60,000 nucleotides of DNA from Lineus longissimus (GCF_910592395.1 NC_088309.1:20402599-20462598); one strand, 5' to 3'; counted from the first letter of the stretch, positions 48,901-59,945 are shown. Translations and numbers: made by a program. The notes: a model not told the origin generated them from the letters alone.

Positions 48901-51900
48901 TCATTCAGATATTTCAAGAGTCGATTACAGTTGTTTTGATATAAAAACAAGAAAGTTGGCAAGCGTTATCTTCCCCAGAAAGTTGGCTCTGGAGGCCATG
49001 ATTATGTTGAAACCTTGATTGAGAGTCTTGAATATATACCAAGGACTTAAACCTTGGTGACACTCGGGAAATCAAAATAAATCTTTCTTGCTTATTTAGG
49101 GTATTAAGTTTTTTCGATTTTTTTATTGTCAAATTAAACACCATAATTTCATCAGCAACTCTAAAGAATGTTTGATGTTGCCAGGGATGCGATGAAATGG
49201 TGTGTTTTATTTGATAATGTAGCTAATTACTTCTCTAAGATAGTTTAGTACACCACAATTTTAAATCATACCTTCATGGTAACTTTATTCTGCCAGAGTA
49301 GATGTGTGTTAATGTTCATTTCATTTTAGTTCATCAAGAGTAAGCTACATGTGATGTAAGTGGGGGAAAGGTAGCCCCGCCATTGTTTTCTGTTCATACC
49401 TTATAGAAATGTGAATAGGAAACAATGGTAATGGCTCCATTCCCCCACTTACCTTACATCATTTTGGAAAATTTTTCAATATTGAAAATTATCCAAGTTA
49501 TTCTTCTAATGGCATAATTCTATTGCATGTTAAATTATTTCATCATTCTGTCTGTCTTCTGTCGTTATGTCTCATTCTCTCTTTGTTTTGTGGTGTTGTT
49601 GTAAACCTAAGATATCTCCCTTCATCGCAGCCTTCAGTTCCGATAGAAAATAGCTGAACACATAAACACATTTTTATTGGAAAGGATACAGCTCTAGGCA
49701 GGTTAAAACATGTTTTATCACTGCTTGTAGCTGTACTCTAAACCCAACTGGACCAGTTTGACTGGAGCGCGTAAAACTCCCAAAACTTTCAATGTTAGTG
49801 AGTGTCGTATTTAGAACAAAAAACAAAATCTCAAAAAAAATTCTCATGTAGTGTTTGTTGGTTTATAATGGTGCAGTTTGCACTTGGCGAGTTTTATGTT
49901 AGCTGTGTGCATGTTTGTGCTCCAAGCGCAAGCGTTATTCGTGTTTTGTGTCTAGTTTCTTATTTTGTTGTGGAAATTGTCCAATTTCTACCAAACAGTA
50001 TTATAATTTTCGCTGAAGGTGCGATAAAATGGTCAAAGAATGGTTAATCTCTAGATTCAGCATGCAGAAACTGAGAACACTGTGGTTGGTCCCGCAGCCC
50101 TGGTTTTGGTTGTCTGACGACCTGAACCCTTTCACATGGTCACATCCTTTCCTCAAAGCATAGTCTATAAGTGTACCAACTGTAACAAATCCTACAACAC
50201 ATTATGCACCAAGTTGTGCTGGCACGGACCATTGCTGTATAACCCCTCAGCCAAATGCACACCTAACCTTCCTCTAATGATTTTTTTGTGAGTCTTAAAT
50301 GTTGCCTTCCTTCTTCTTTGCTTTTAAAACTTTCTTCTTGAATTCTATGTACAATCTATCAAATGCAGGTCATCATTGCTGGTTACTGGCATAGACATCA
50401 TAAACAGATGAAACTCATCTGTTTTGTCTGACCTCGGGAAGTGAGAGAACAAAACTTGTGATCTCGGGTAAATAGCTTTAGTGCGACAGAAAACCCAATG
50501 ACTTTTGAGCCACAGGGTTTGCACCCCCTGAATAGAAAATTTAAAGGTCTCCCCAACAACTCAGAAAGAAAGCTGACATGATGAATCTTCTTACTGCCCA
50601 ACATCGTAGCGAAGTGCCATCTTGGTGCAAATCCCTAACGTCTGCGTAATTCGCCTGTTTCCTGATCAGCGCCCATCTACCGTTGATGTTTCCAACTCGA
50701 CATTGTGCTGTACGTTGAAGCCAAACAGTGGCTGACCCCATAACCTGACAAAGTTTGGCGACTCCACCGCAAGAAACTCTCATCTAGAAAGGGGCGAATC
50801 AACCACAAACTGGTGTCAGTTTCTGTGTGCTGGCCTAAGAGGTGGGGCATCCAATGGGTTGGATTCCAAAGTGCAGTGAGTACAGAATGGTAAGGGAGAT
50901 AATAAGATGACTGGTTTTAACCCACTATCGCCATTTTGGTTTTTCAGTATTACCACTGGGGTTTACCAGTCATCGATCGGGAATTTCTTTCCAAATTCTT
51001 GGCCTCTAAATCAAGTCATTCAATATTAATTTTCTATAATCTGGTGTATCTAGAATTAGATGACGGTCTTGTCCTCATTCGTTTTCCCTTTCTGATCCAA
51101 ACGTTTTTAATGGTTACAGAATTGAGACTTGACTGGAGGTACTAGTTGTCTTGCAAAACACCGGGTCATGCGGGTGGGCAAAGTTAAAATGAGTGGCTTC
51201 GTTGTTTAGTTGGTTTGCATAAATACCATATCATGGTCATTTCATCAGGATAGGAAAGGGTTAACATTTACTGATTGATGTTTTTGAAAATCACTCCACA
51301 ATTGCATGCTACTCACCTTCAAATCAATCTCTAAGAATATCGTTTACTATCACAAAATTTCATTTGTTTATTGGCCGCATTATGCTACACTAGTCTATCG
51401 AGGAAAGATGTTTGGACCTAGCAAGTATCTGGCTAAATAATATTTGTGGGCATGATCTGTTCTTGTATGAAGGCGACCTTCTGGTCCGAGAAAGTGCCTG
51501 TCATTATATCGCAGGTGAAATGTAGAAGTCTTTTGATTCTAGTATTTGAGTTCAATGTGTGGTTAATATCTGTAACTTGACTACTTTGTTTATCCTTCAT
51601 ACCCGGTAGGTGCTTATATAGGGTGTCTGCATGGAAGATGATATTTTACATATATTTCGAGATGGGAGCAACTGCTATTGGCAAATCTGACCAACTTGTC
51701 TCCTGCCTATAGCGTCCCAGTAACAACAAATTAAAGTCGCAGCATACATTTGTCCGAAGAAGATGCATATTAATGATGTACACTGAATGTTTTGGCTTGC
51801 ACATCAGCAAGGAGGTCTATAGTAACAAATGGTTTTTGCCGCCAAAGGTGGTGCAAAAGTTGAATAGGGTATTTGCATCCCAATAGGTGGCACTGATTAT

Positions 51901-53403
51901 CACGAAATGATGTCAAAACGCAGACAAAATTTATGTCACTTTTCTGTCACAACAGCGTAATGTGTTATTGACAGTTAGTGCCAAGTAGTGGCAGCTGTAG
52001 TTTTGCGGGTATCCTATTAAACGTAATGATGCTTCAGGTGGTTATTATGGAAGTCCTCGGTTTAGAATTCTGTAGGAATGCCAAGATTTATATAGAAGTT
52101 ATGTTTTGTTAATGATTAGATCTTTGATCTGTTATACTCGGTTAAATTAGTTTGTCTTGTTTTTGTTGATTTTATCTTGAAAGGTATAATCGTCACATGT
52201 TCATATGATTCAGGTTACAAGTTCACATATGGGTAGTGCAGAAACAAAAATATATCTATAATATTTTGTAGAGAAGCCCTTGGGCTGGCTGTTCAAATTT
52301 TAATTAGTGCTAAAAGCCTGGGGCTATTTTGAGAAATTTCACATTTCCCATAGATAAAGCAAGAATAAATTGAGACTGTTCTTTATTTTGATAAATGTTC
52401 ATCTGTACATTCGGATACAAAAATCTAGTTCTAAACTTTGTAATTGACACTTGATAGCTCTCAGTCTTTATTTATTCTTGATAAACAGAAATATAATAGA
52501 AGTGGTACCTTCAGAAAGAATGGACAATTAAAGATAGTCATGTAAATAGGTCAGATTTTCCTTCTGTCTGAACCTTAGATTTCTTGCTTGGGAATTCTTT
52601 CTGTGTCTATTTTGTGTTGATTTGTACATGATAATCTTCTAGTCCATGACTGATTCCTCGTAGTTATTTCTGAAGTTGTGTATTAAATTATCTTTTCCTC
52701 TATCTCGTCTATTTAGATGCTAGTCATTCCAAAAGTTCGAAACTTACTAAGGTTTTGGGTACATTGATTTTACTGCCTAATTTCGAGGTAACATGCCGTT
52801 TATTGATTGCCAGAATTGTCGAACACACCAAAGTGCAAGCCCTTTTATTTTGTCTCAGGTATTGTTTTCAAGGACGTGAATATCTTATCAAACAAATTGT
52901 TTGGCAGAATTGTCAGGTCAGCGCTTACCTTGCAACCCCTTTCTGTCTGACATGTTTTAAACGACCCAATGATAATTTGTACCACAAATTATTTTTGCTA
53001 TGTTGCTGCTTTCCCCCAGTTTAGCTATCTGCAACATGTGACCTGTTTTACCTTAAAGGATTAAAGGTCACATTTGATAAAAGCAGTTTGTTTCCCATTC
53101 CCCATGCATACTCTTTGTAAAAAGGGGGACTATCAGCAACTGGTGGAATATAAGCTGCTTGGTTTTGATTGTAGTGTCTGGGCTTGATCAATGGGTACAG
53201 CGTGCTGCCAACTATGCTTCTAGTCTATCAGTCTATTGATTTCAATCATATAGTAAATTAGGCAGATTCTTCTCGTAAACTTGCCCAGAGATGGTAGCAA
53301 GACCTTATCCTGGCGTCACTAGTTTCGCCATGTTTCCCTGCAATTGAGTGGTCCTGAGCTGTTGTAGTGTAATGTTACATTATTGTGACAACATATCAAT
53401 AAA
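45928..53403 (+). other. Probable FERM-gene 3' UTR and intergenic DNA
   Basis: No coding exon is seen. AATAAA hexamers on the + strand occur at 46264, 46393, 52364 and 53398, among others. The 3' end could therefore be short (about 0.35 kb) or extend up to 7.5 kb. The last site is followed by T/GT-rich sequence. A foldback element lies at 49352-49461. Confidence 0.45.
49352..49461. mobile_element. 110-bp foldback (MITE-like or hairpin RNA)
   Basis: TGATGTAAG at 49352-49360 pairs with CTTACATCA at 49453-49461. The arms continue through GTGGGGGAA with TTCCCCCAC, and CCATTGTTT with AAACAATGG. The stem is about 40 bp with small bulges around a ~15-nt loop. It lies between the FERM-gene stop and CCT3, possibly within the FERM-gene 3' UTR. 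Confidence 0.65.
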
Positions 53404-53978
53404 GAAACATGGATGACAGGTACAACTTTGTCTTCTTATTTCTTTGGCCGTGAACTCTGGATTGTTGATGTTGGTGAGCAGGGCTTACTGGAATTTGCCC
53501 AAACAACACAACTGATGCAGCATCCTCCTCCTTAGAATCAGGACATTCTTCTTCCTCCATTTGCTTCTGTGCTCCAAAGATGTGACGAAGGAACTTCGTT
53601 CTTCTTTTTAATTATTTTTTATATTGGCCTATATAGATATTACAACAGAAGTTGGTAGTGAATGCAGACAGAGAACCATGCTCACCATGTCCATGGTGAA
53701 TGTAGAATTGAGACGGTCATGAAACAGAGCACCATCAATTGAAGGAGATAATCATCCGATTAGCAACAAAAAAAACATAATCACCTTTTTTTGAGACACA
53801 AAAGACAAAAAGGAAAATCTGCGAGGTAATTTACGGCGAACTGCACTCACACACGCAAAAAGAGGTTGGAGGAGACGACAGACAGGCGAAGGACGAAGGA
53901 CGAAGACAATTCGTTCAGTTCCACAGACGTCCATCAGGTGGCACATGAAGAGCCTCGTTTCCAAACACCGGCAGAAAA
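53404..53978 (+). promoter_or_regulatory. CCT3 upstream region and 5' leader
   Basis: This holds the promoter and leader of CCT3. The 150 bp before the start codon are moderately GC-rich with a repeated GAAGGAC element (about 53886-53905), and no TATA box is seen in them. An out-of-frame ATG at 53945 lies 34 nt before the chosen start. The transcription start cannot be located from sequence alone. Confidence 0.4.
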
Positions 53979-54000
53979 ATGTCTCAAGTTCTAGTTCTGA
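53979..54000 (+). CDS. CCT3: CCT3 exon 1
   Basis: Encodes MSQVLVL plus one nucleotide; donor GTGAGT. The short first coding exon is fixed by frame with exon 2 (NQNTKRESG). Confidence 0.9.
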
Positions 54001-57000
54001 GTGAGTATTTTACCCCGTTTTACCACTCTCTCTCCTTGTTTATCTTGAAAACATTGTATTCAATATGCCCATCTTACATTCCAGATCAGAATACCAAGCG
54101 GGAGTCGGGCAAGAAGGTCCAGTTAGGCAATGTGACAGCCGCAAAGGTGAGGCGCATGTTCGCATGGTTGACGCCATGTTGTTTTCCTGTGTACAAATGT
54201 ACAGCGAATACACGTGCATTCCATTCCAGAACATTCCACCATTCATGGCTAATGCCGGTCATCGTCATGGCAAGCAAGGCTGAAAATGACAAAAATTGTC
54301 AAGTTGTGATGAACCTCACCGAGCCCAAATATACCTATGTACATGAGTATGTCTCGAACACTTGACCTTGATTTAAAAATGCCAGTCAATAAAATTGTGT
54401 CATTCAATAGAACACAGTCGCAGAAGTAGTAAGAAAAGAAATGATCAACTTGAACTTGTACATTTCTTTCAGACGGTTGCAGATGTCATAAGAACATGCC
54501 TTGGACCAAGAGCTATGCTGAAGGTAATAATAAAAATAATTGATTGACGTTAGTGATAATGACACAACTCTTGAAATGATCCAGTGAAGTTGTTTTTGTC
54601 AGAAATTGTAACTTGTGCAAAGTTAATTTGTAATGTTTAGTAATATTAGAGGCTACAATGTAGATAGAATAGATACTATTCCAAGGAAGTTATTTCTACT
54701 CGAGTTGATTGTAGTGTGACAATGGAGACTAATTGACAGTATTTGAACCATTCTTGTTTCCTTCTTTTGTAAAATTGATTTCTTCTGCATTACTTTACAG
54801 ATGTTGATGGACCCCATGGGTGGTATTGTGATGACCAACGACGGCAATGCTATCCTCCGGGAGATCACTGTTGAGCATCCAGCCGCCAAGTCCATGATTG
54901 AGATTGCAAGGACCCAGGATGAAGAGGTTGGAGATGGTACCACGTCTGTCATCATCCTTGGTATGTGTAGAACTCAAATTGACCAACATGTACATGATGT
55001 CATTATGTTAAGAGTTGATTTGACAATAGCTGGGTTGTGTTTATTTGCCCAGCTAGGACGCTGATTGGTCTACTGGACCGTATTATGAAATGAAGCAAGT
55101 GTTGAATAAGGTTGTGATGAAGATGGATAAGGTTGATTGGAACGAGTTTACAATCCCCGATCACACCCCAAAAAAAGGTCATCGGTTGACTAACCAAGCA
55201 CCACTGTTCAATGGATTTATAGTTGAATGCGATCAAACTACGTCATTTCCGATCGGGGATTCTAAAGTTTAGCCGGTTGATTTAAGTTAGTTGGCCAAAA
55301 AACTGGTCAAGACTCTCTGTTGGAAGAGTGGAAAAACCTTGCTGTCTAATTGCCGAGTTGGTTATGTGAATAGTTTGCCATCTGATTGACAGTAAAGCAT
55401 GGAGACATGGAATGATTATAAAACAATTTATGTTTCAGCTGGTGAAATGTTGGCTGTAGCCAGCCCGTTCCTCCAACAGAAGATGCACCCTACTGTGATC
55501 ATCAGCGCCTACAGACAAGCCTTGGAAGACATTGTTGACATTCTAAAAGAAAAGATCAGGTAACAAGTGCTGCACATCAGAAGATTGTATTTCTCCTTTC
55601 TTATGACCTGCTAGATGTTTCTCCTTTACCAAGTGGGTTCCAGAGTTGTAGATTACTTCTGATTATTCTCTTTGTGAACCTTATATAATGGATATTTGTT
55701 GTATTTTTTCAGTCGCCCTGTTGACACCTCGAACCGAGATGAAATGTTGAAGATCATCAAGAGCTGTGTTGGAACAAAATTTATCAGCAAATGGTAAGAT
55801 ACTAAGATTCCACAGCAAAATTACTATTTGCCTGGTGGACTGTTATCAATCGGCCATTGCTACTGAAGGATTGCAGGGTAGGAGTTTAAAATAGTATGAC
55901 CCTTGACAAAGAATCTTGCAATAAGTATCTTTGTGTCATCACATTACCACCAAATAAAATTGACTCTTACTAAACTGCATAATTTAGGAGCTTGCCACTG
56001 TGGCATTAATTATCTCGCACCAAATTGGGCTGCCGACATCAACCGAAGTGGCAGAATGGTAAAATTGCCAAGAAGAATAAAATGGATTCTGAAAATGCTC
56101 ATTTGCATTTACATAACAAATCTTTGGTGTTTGAATGTTATCTCCTTTGTTTTTAGGTCGGACCTTGCTTGTAAGATTGCTCTTGATGCAACTAAGACAG
56201 TTGCCCTAGAAGAACATGGCCGTAAAGAAATTGATATCAAGCGATATGCTAAAGTAGAAAAGGTGAGTGCTCTTATCAAGTTTTTGTATTGTGACCGGTT
56301 TTGTACTTGGGTGTTGTGTTGTGTAGTGGTTAATGGTATCTGGCCCGTGATATTGATGCTCTGGAACTGAAACATTTCCACTTTCTACTCCCGAGTCCAT
56401 GATGGAAAATTTATATAAAAGACGAAGAAATGTTTTCACTTTCTATTCTAGGTCCCTGGTGGAACTATGGAAGACTCTGAAGTGTTGTCTGGTGTAATGA
56501 TAAATAAGGATATTGTTCACCCAAAAATGAAGAGGCGGATAGAGAACCCAAGAATTCTACTCCTCGACTGCAACTTGGAATACAAGAAAGGAGAGAGTCA
56601 AACCAATCTAGAAATAACTAGTGAAACAGATTTTGCGTGAGTTATGTTTTGAAACAATGTTTGTTTGCACTAGTCATGTTCATGAAAAAATTGCTATTTT
56701 ATGCATGGAGGTATTTGTATGTAAACTTTGATGTGTGTCTCCAAACCTAACTGTATGTCTCAACATAGTTTTATTTCTCAATTTTGACCGAACTTGTCAA
56801 GTATGAAAAGCCTCCACTTGACAGAAATCTCAACTTGAGTTCTACAGAGGCTGACTCAGACGGTCTGTTATGCATCAGAAGTTCTTTTTCGATAGCAATC
56901 TCTTGGCAGCCTTCTCATACCTGCTAGCTCTATTGGTCAAAAGAAGCCTTGAGTTGCAGTTTGAACCCCTGAAAATTGTCCTTTTCTTCTTTCAGTAAAA

Positions 57001-59424
57001 TCCTCCAGCTTGAAGAAGAGTTTGTTGCCAATATCTGTGCAGATATCATCCGTGTTAAACCAGATCTTGTCATCACAGAGAAGGGTGTCTCAGATCTTGC
57101 TCAACATTTCCTGGTCAGGGCTGGTGTGGCTGCAATCAGGAGAGTAAGGAAATCAGACTGTAACAGAATTGCAAGGTAAGATGGAAGAAGTTATTGAAAC
57201 TACATGTATTCTTCATTACTTGCAATCCGCAAAGGCTATGAGACAATTTATCTGCCAAGTCTGTCAGCTTTTGTTAACCTACCTAACCTTTGATATTGTA
57301 AATATGTGGATGGTGTCTTGTTATTAAGAAACTTAACATTTCTGAATATCTGCAATTTGTCCTGTGTATGTCCGATGATGTAATTGAAGGCATTTGGACT
57401 GATTTGCTGTTTTCCTTTGTCTTCCTCTCTCATGTCTGCCTTGGTCCTCGAGGTTTTGTGTGCGAGTTGGTGACACTAGGTTTCAGTAGCTGATTAGTGT
57501 TATGTGTACTGAGGACGTCATTGGGTTTTTAAAACTGTTACTAGTAAACTTTTGTGGTAACGATGAGTTGGCATACCATGTGTGTGAAACATGTTTGTAC
57601 GACTCTCAACTTCATGCATTTGTACATTTAGGCCTACATGTGTCAAGTACATCTACATCTACTGTGATTAGTATGTTATCCCAGGTTATTTCACTGTTAA
57701 AACTTATGCTGCTCTCAAAAGATGATAATCACAAGGTCAAACTCTCAAGACTGATGTCGTGTTTTTTTAGGGCATGTGGAGCAACGATTGTGAACAGAAC
57801 TGAGGAAATCAAAGAGGAGGATGTTGGAACAGAATGTGGACTCTTCGAGATTAAGAAAATGGGAGATGAGTAAGTTACCTTTAAAATCCTTTCCCATAAA
57901 TTCCTGTATTTCGATTTGCCAACCAAACTCTTCAGTGTACAGTATTTGAATGCCAGTCATGTCACTCTCTCAGTACCAGTGTGATGGCTGCGGTGATTGT
58001 AGATTGTGAATTTCAAGTAAGAGGGTTGGGAAATAATTGAACTGCAGATTCAAATATACGTAACCAACTATTCTTCATCTTTCAGATATTTCACATTCTT
58101 GACGCAGTGTAAGAACCCTAAGGCTTGCACCATCCTGCTTCGAGGAGCCAGTAAAGACATTCTGATGGAGGTCGAACGTAACCTGCAAGATGCCATGAAT
58201 GTAGCCAGGAATGTTATGATTGATCCCTTCTTGGTGCCCGGTGGAGGCGCTGGAGAAATGGCCCTTGCTCAGGTAAGAACAAAACCATTTGAACATAACA
58301 AGGTAACATATGCAGAAAGGTCCCACTTTTGTATTGATGTCCAATTGGCTTTATTGGATAACCTAGTCATCTGGCTGTTGGGAATTTGATGTCCGATGAT
58401 GTAATTGAAGGCATTTGGACTGACTTGCTGTTCTCCTTTGTCTTCTTCTCTCATGCCTGCCTTGGTCCTCAAGGTTTTGTGTGCGAGTGAGAGACACTAG
58501 GTTTCAGTAGCTGATTAGTGTTATGAGTACTGAGGACATCTGATTCTACATTGGTCTCTTGGAGCAGTTTCTTTGGGGAGATATAGTTTTTTGAAGAGGA
58601 TTTACGTGATATGCACAAAGTGACATCAGTTAAAGTTGTTATCTTAAAGTAATCTACTATGGATATAAATTACTCAAATCTGATACTTTTTTCAGGCCCT
58701 GAACGAGAAGGCTAAGACTATCCAAGGAGTTGACCAGTGGCCTTACCGTGCAGTCTCAAGAGCTCTAGAGGTTATTCCTAGGACACTTATACAGAACTGC
58801 GGAGCTAACACGATTAGGACAATTACAGCTCTTAGGGTAAGTGATTCTTCTTCAGCTATCAACAGGCTGTGCATTTTAAACCCGGACTGGTCAGAATCTT
58901 CAGCATTCCCTTAAAAAGTATTCTTCTAGGTTGCCGTCCAAAGTCCCTCTTTTCGTCTTACTCGGATGCATATCGATTTGTCCCTTCTTTTCACAGGCAA
59001 AGCATGCAGCTGATGGTAATACAACCTGGGGCGTGGATGGCGAATCTGGTAACATCGTCGACATGAACGACTTTGGAATTTGGGAACCATTGTCTGTTAA
59101 GGCACAGATTTACAAGACTGCCATTGAGGTAAGTTCTTATAGAAAGGTGTGCGATTCATGATATGCATCAGCTGAAGGTCTTCTTGTCTATTGATCTCAT
59201 TACATTTCTTTGAAAATTTTCTCGTTAGATTTCCCCTTACCAATTGTGATGCCATATTAATTTCTGTCTCTTTCTTTGTGTTCATTCAGTAATTTTTTGT
59301 TTTTAATGTATCCTTTTATTTCCAGACTGCTGTACTCCTTCTTAGGATAGATGACATCGTGTCAGGAATGAAGAAGAAACGAGAAGAGCCAGGATATATC
59401 CCACCTCAAGAGGGCGAGCAGTGA
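53979..59424 (+). CDS. CCT3: T-complex protein 1 subunit gamma (CCT3), complete
   Basis: Fourteen exons join in frame to 541 residues and a stop: 53979-54000, 54085-54146, 54473-54523, 54801-54960, 55439-55559, 55713-55793, 56157-56262, 56452-56636, 56996-57175, 57771-57869, 58086-58272, 58696-58836, 58997-59128, 59326-59424. Length matches animal CCT3 (about 545). CCT3 is one of eight paralogous subunits of the cytosolic TRiC/CCT chaperonin, which folds actin, tubulin and others using ATP. Visible motifs are DPMGG at 49, the ATP-site NDG at 58-60 and GDGTTS at 89-94, [13 protein letters not shown] in the apical domain, the catalytic-type Asp in QDAM (391), and VPGGGA at 406-411. The N-terminal NQNTKRESG and mid-protein ITSETDF identify gamma among the subunits. 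The start ATG has A at -3. All introns are GT-AG. Confidence 0.97.
54085..54146 (+). CDS. CCT3: CCT3 exon 2
   Basis: Encodes [21 protein letters not shown], the N-terminal strand and first equatorial helix. Acceptor ATTCCAG, donor GTGAGG. Confidence 0.93.
54473..54523 (+). CDS. CCT3: CCT3 exon 3
   Basis: A 51-nt exon encoding [20 protein letters not shown] is part of the nucleotide-binding site common to chaperonins. Donor GTAATA. Confidence 0.92.
54801..54960 (+). CDS. CCT3: CCT3 exon 4
   Basis: Encodes residues 46-98 of the equatorial domain, with [16 protein letters not shown] and GDGTTSV, which bind ATP and magnesium. Confidence 0.96.
54961..55438 (+). other. CCT3 intron 4 with foldback element
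   Basis: A 478-bp intron. It contains an inverted-repeat element at about 55147-55266, described separately. Nothing else is recognised. Confidence 0.7.
55147..55266. mobile_element. ~120-bp foldback element
   Basis: AATCCCCGATC at 55152-55162 and its perfect complement at 55251-55261 are extended outward by partial TTTA/TAAA pairing. A smaller palindrome, GGTTGACTAACC, lies inside. It is MITE-like, or a structured intronic RNA; no coding capacity. Confidence 0.55.
55439..55559 (+). CDS. CCT3: CCT3 exon 5
   Basis: Encodes [20 protein letters not shown] and on to ILKEKI. The MHPT(V/I)I block is shared among CCT subunits. Acceptor TTTCAG, donor GTAACA. Confidence 0.95.
55713..55793 (+). CDS. 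CCT3: CCT3 exon 6
   Basis: Encodes [20 protein letters not shown] then GTKFISK, joining equatorial to intermediate domain. It splits a Trp codon with the next exon. Confidence 0.94.
56157..56262 (+). CDS. CCT3: CCT3 exon 7
   Basis: Encodes [20 protein letters not shown] then [15 protein letters not shown], intermediate domain, with the KEIDIK.YA.VEK pattern of gamma subunits. Acceptor TTTTTAG, donor GTGAGT. Confidence 0.95.
56452..56636 (+). CDS. CCT3: CCT3 exon 8
   Basis: Encodes [20 protein letters not shown] and on to [20 protein letters not shown], entering the apical, substrate-binding domain. The 185-nt exon lies between TTCTAG and GTGAGT. Confidence 0.95.
56996..57175 (+). CDS. CCT3: CCT3 exon 9
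   Basis: Encodes the apical-domain part with [20 protein letters not shown] and [13 protein letters not shown]. Donor GTAAGA. Confidence 0.96.
57368..57519 (+). ncRNA. Candidate intronic snoRNA-like element, copy 1 (CCT3 intron 9)
   Basis: 152 nt, about 93% identical and gap-free to 58389-58540. It begins ATGTCCG followed by a box-C-like ATGATGT (57375-57381). It ends with box-D-type CTGA (57509-57512) and GGACGTC, which pairs with ATGTCC through one G-U. An internal CTGA lies at 57399. Similarity to the other copy stops exactly at these ends. Against the call: it is long for box C/D, the C box has one mismatch, and a TCAGTA/TACTGA pairing could hide box D. A short transposon is the alternative. 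Confidence 0.45.
57771..57869 (+). CDS. CCT3: CCT3 exon 10
   Basis: Encodes [20 protein letters not shown] then [12 protein letters not shown]. The acidic KEEDVGT stretch follows the CGA motif typical of gamma. Acceptor TTTTTTAG, donor GTAAGT. Confidence 0.95.
58086..58272 (+). CDS. CCT3: CCT3 exon 11
   Basis: Encodes [20 protein letters not shown] to MALAQ. It carries ILLRGAS, the NLQDAM Asp equivalent to the catalytic Asp of chaperonins, and [10 protein letters not shown] of the equatorial ATP site. Confidence 0.96.
58389..58540 (+). ncRNA. Candidate intronic snoRNA-like element, copy 2 (CCT3 intron 11)
   Basis: Same element as at 57368-57519, same orientation. Here the closing stem is perfect: GATGTCC (58388-58394) with GGACATC (58534-58540). 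Box-C-like ATGATGT is at 58396-58402, box-D CTGA at 58530-58533 and internal CTGA at 58420. Several of the ten substitutions between copies fall in predicted loops or change A-U to G-U. Examples are CCTTG/CAAGG here against CCTTG/CGAGG, and GGACATC against GGACGTC. This suits a structured RNA but does not prove it. The modification target is unknown. Confidence 0.45.
58696..58836 (+). CDS. CCT3: CCT3 exon 12
   Basis: Encodes [20 protein letters not shown] to TITALR, with [20 protein letters not shown] typical of the C-terminal equatorial domain. Acceptor TTTTTCAG, donor GTAAGT. Confidence 0.96.
58997..59128 (+). CDS. CCT3: CCT3 exon 13
   Basis: Encodes [20 protein letters not shown] to YKTAIE. 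The [16 protein letters not shown] motif is part of the nucleotide pocket. Donor GTAAGT. Confidence 0.96.
59326..59424 (+). CDS. CCT3: CCT3 exon 14 and stop
   Basis: Encodes [20 protein letters not shown] then [12 protein letters not shown] and [11 protein letters not shown] is the conserved C-terminal strand; the charged tail projects into the chaperonin cavity in the family. Confidence 0.96.
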   Translation, partial: TAVLLLRIDDIVSGMKKKREEPGYIPPQEGEQ

Positions 59425-59945
59425 TCTGATATTGAAAAGACTCAAATTCCTTATTTCAAAACCCAGGCATGTTCTTGCCTCATATAATCTAGGGCTTTTC
59501 AAACCTGCTGTGAAATGATCACGTGTTCCTTTACGTGCCGTGGCAAGTTTCTTTCAAAGGAGGCTGATCGGTCAATTTTCACATCAGTGTTGTAATGATG
59601 GTTTTCCTGAAGGTAGAACATGGGGCTTGAAGCCTTATCAAGCCTGTTGTGGTCATAGTATCAAAAACTCAAAGTAATGAGTTTTTGGTAGTATAATAAT
59701 GATGTTTTGTTGAACCATATCATACATTGACGTTACTTATGTTATAATCCCTTGGGAAGCTGATTTTTTGTATAGTAGAAAAAATATATGGAACAAATTG
59801 TGAGTTTTTTGAGCGGTGATAATATTCTCCACCAGGTTTCGGAAATCATTTACAAACCAGAAGTTAAGTTTGACTGTGATCTCTGTGTTGTGACTAAATT
59901 TGATGTGCTTTCCCTGTGCAGGAAATAAAAATAACCCATGAGAAA
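59425..59945 (+). other. CCT3 3' UTR
   Basis: About 0.5 kb to the probable cleavage region. It contains a short perfect hairpin, CAAAAACTCA (59662-59671) with TGAGTTTTTG (59678-59687) and a 6-nt loop. The polyadenylation signal lies at 59924. Confidence 0.7.
59924..59929 (+). terminator. CCT3 polyadenylation signal
   Basis: AATAAA, about 500 nt after the stop codon and the last hexamer before the window end. Cleavage is expected 10-30 nt downstream. Confidence 0.65.

Noticed and set aside
57280-58472. Similar short peptides on the - strand ([20 protein letters not shown]) in both CCT3 intronic copies
   Set aside because: Most changes between the copies alter the amino acid, and in-frame stops lie just upstream. 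The similarity reflects the duplicated DNA element, better explained as RNA or repeat.
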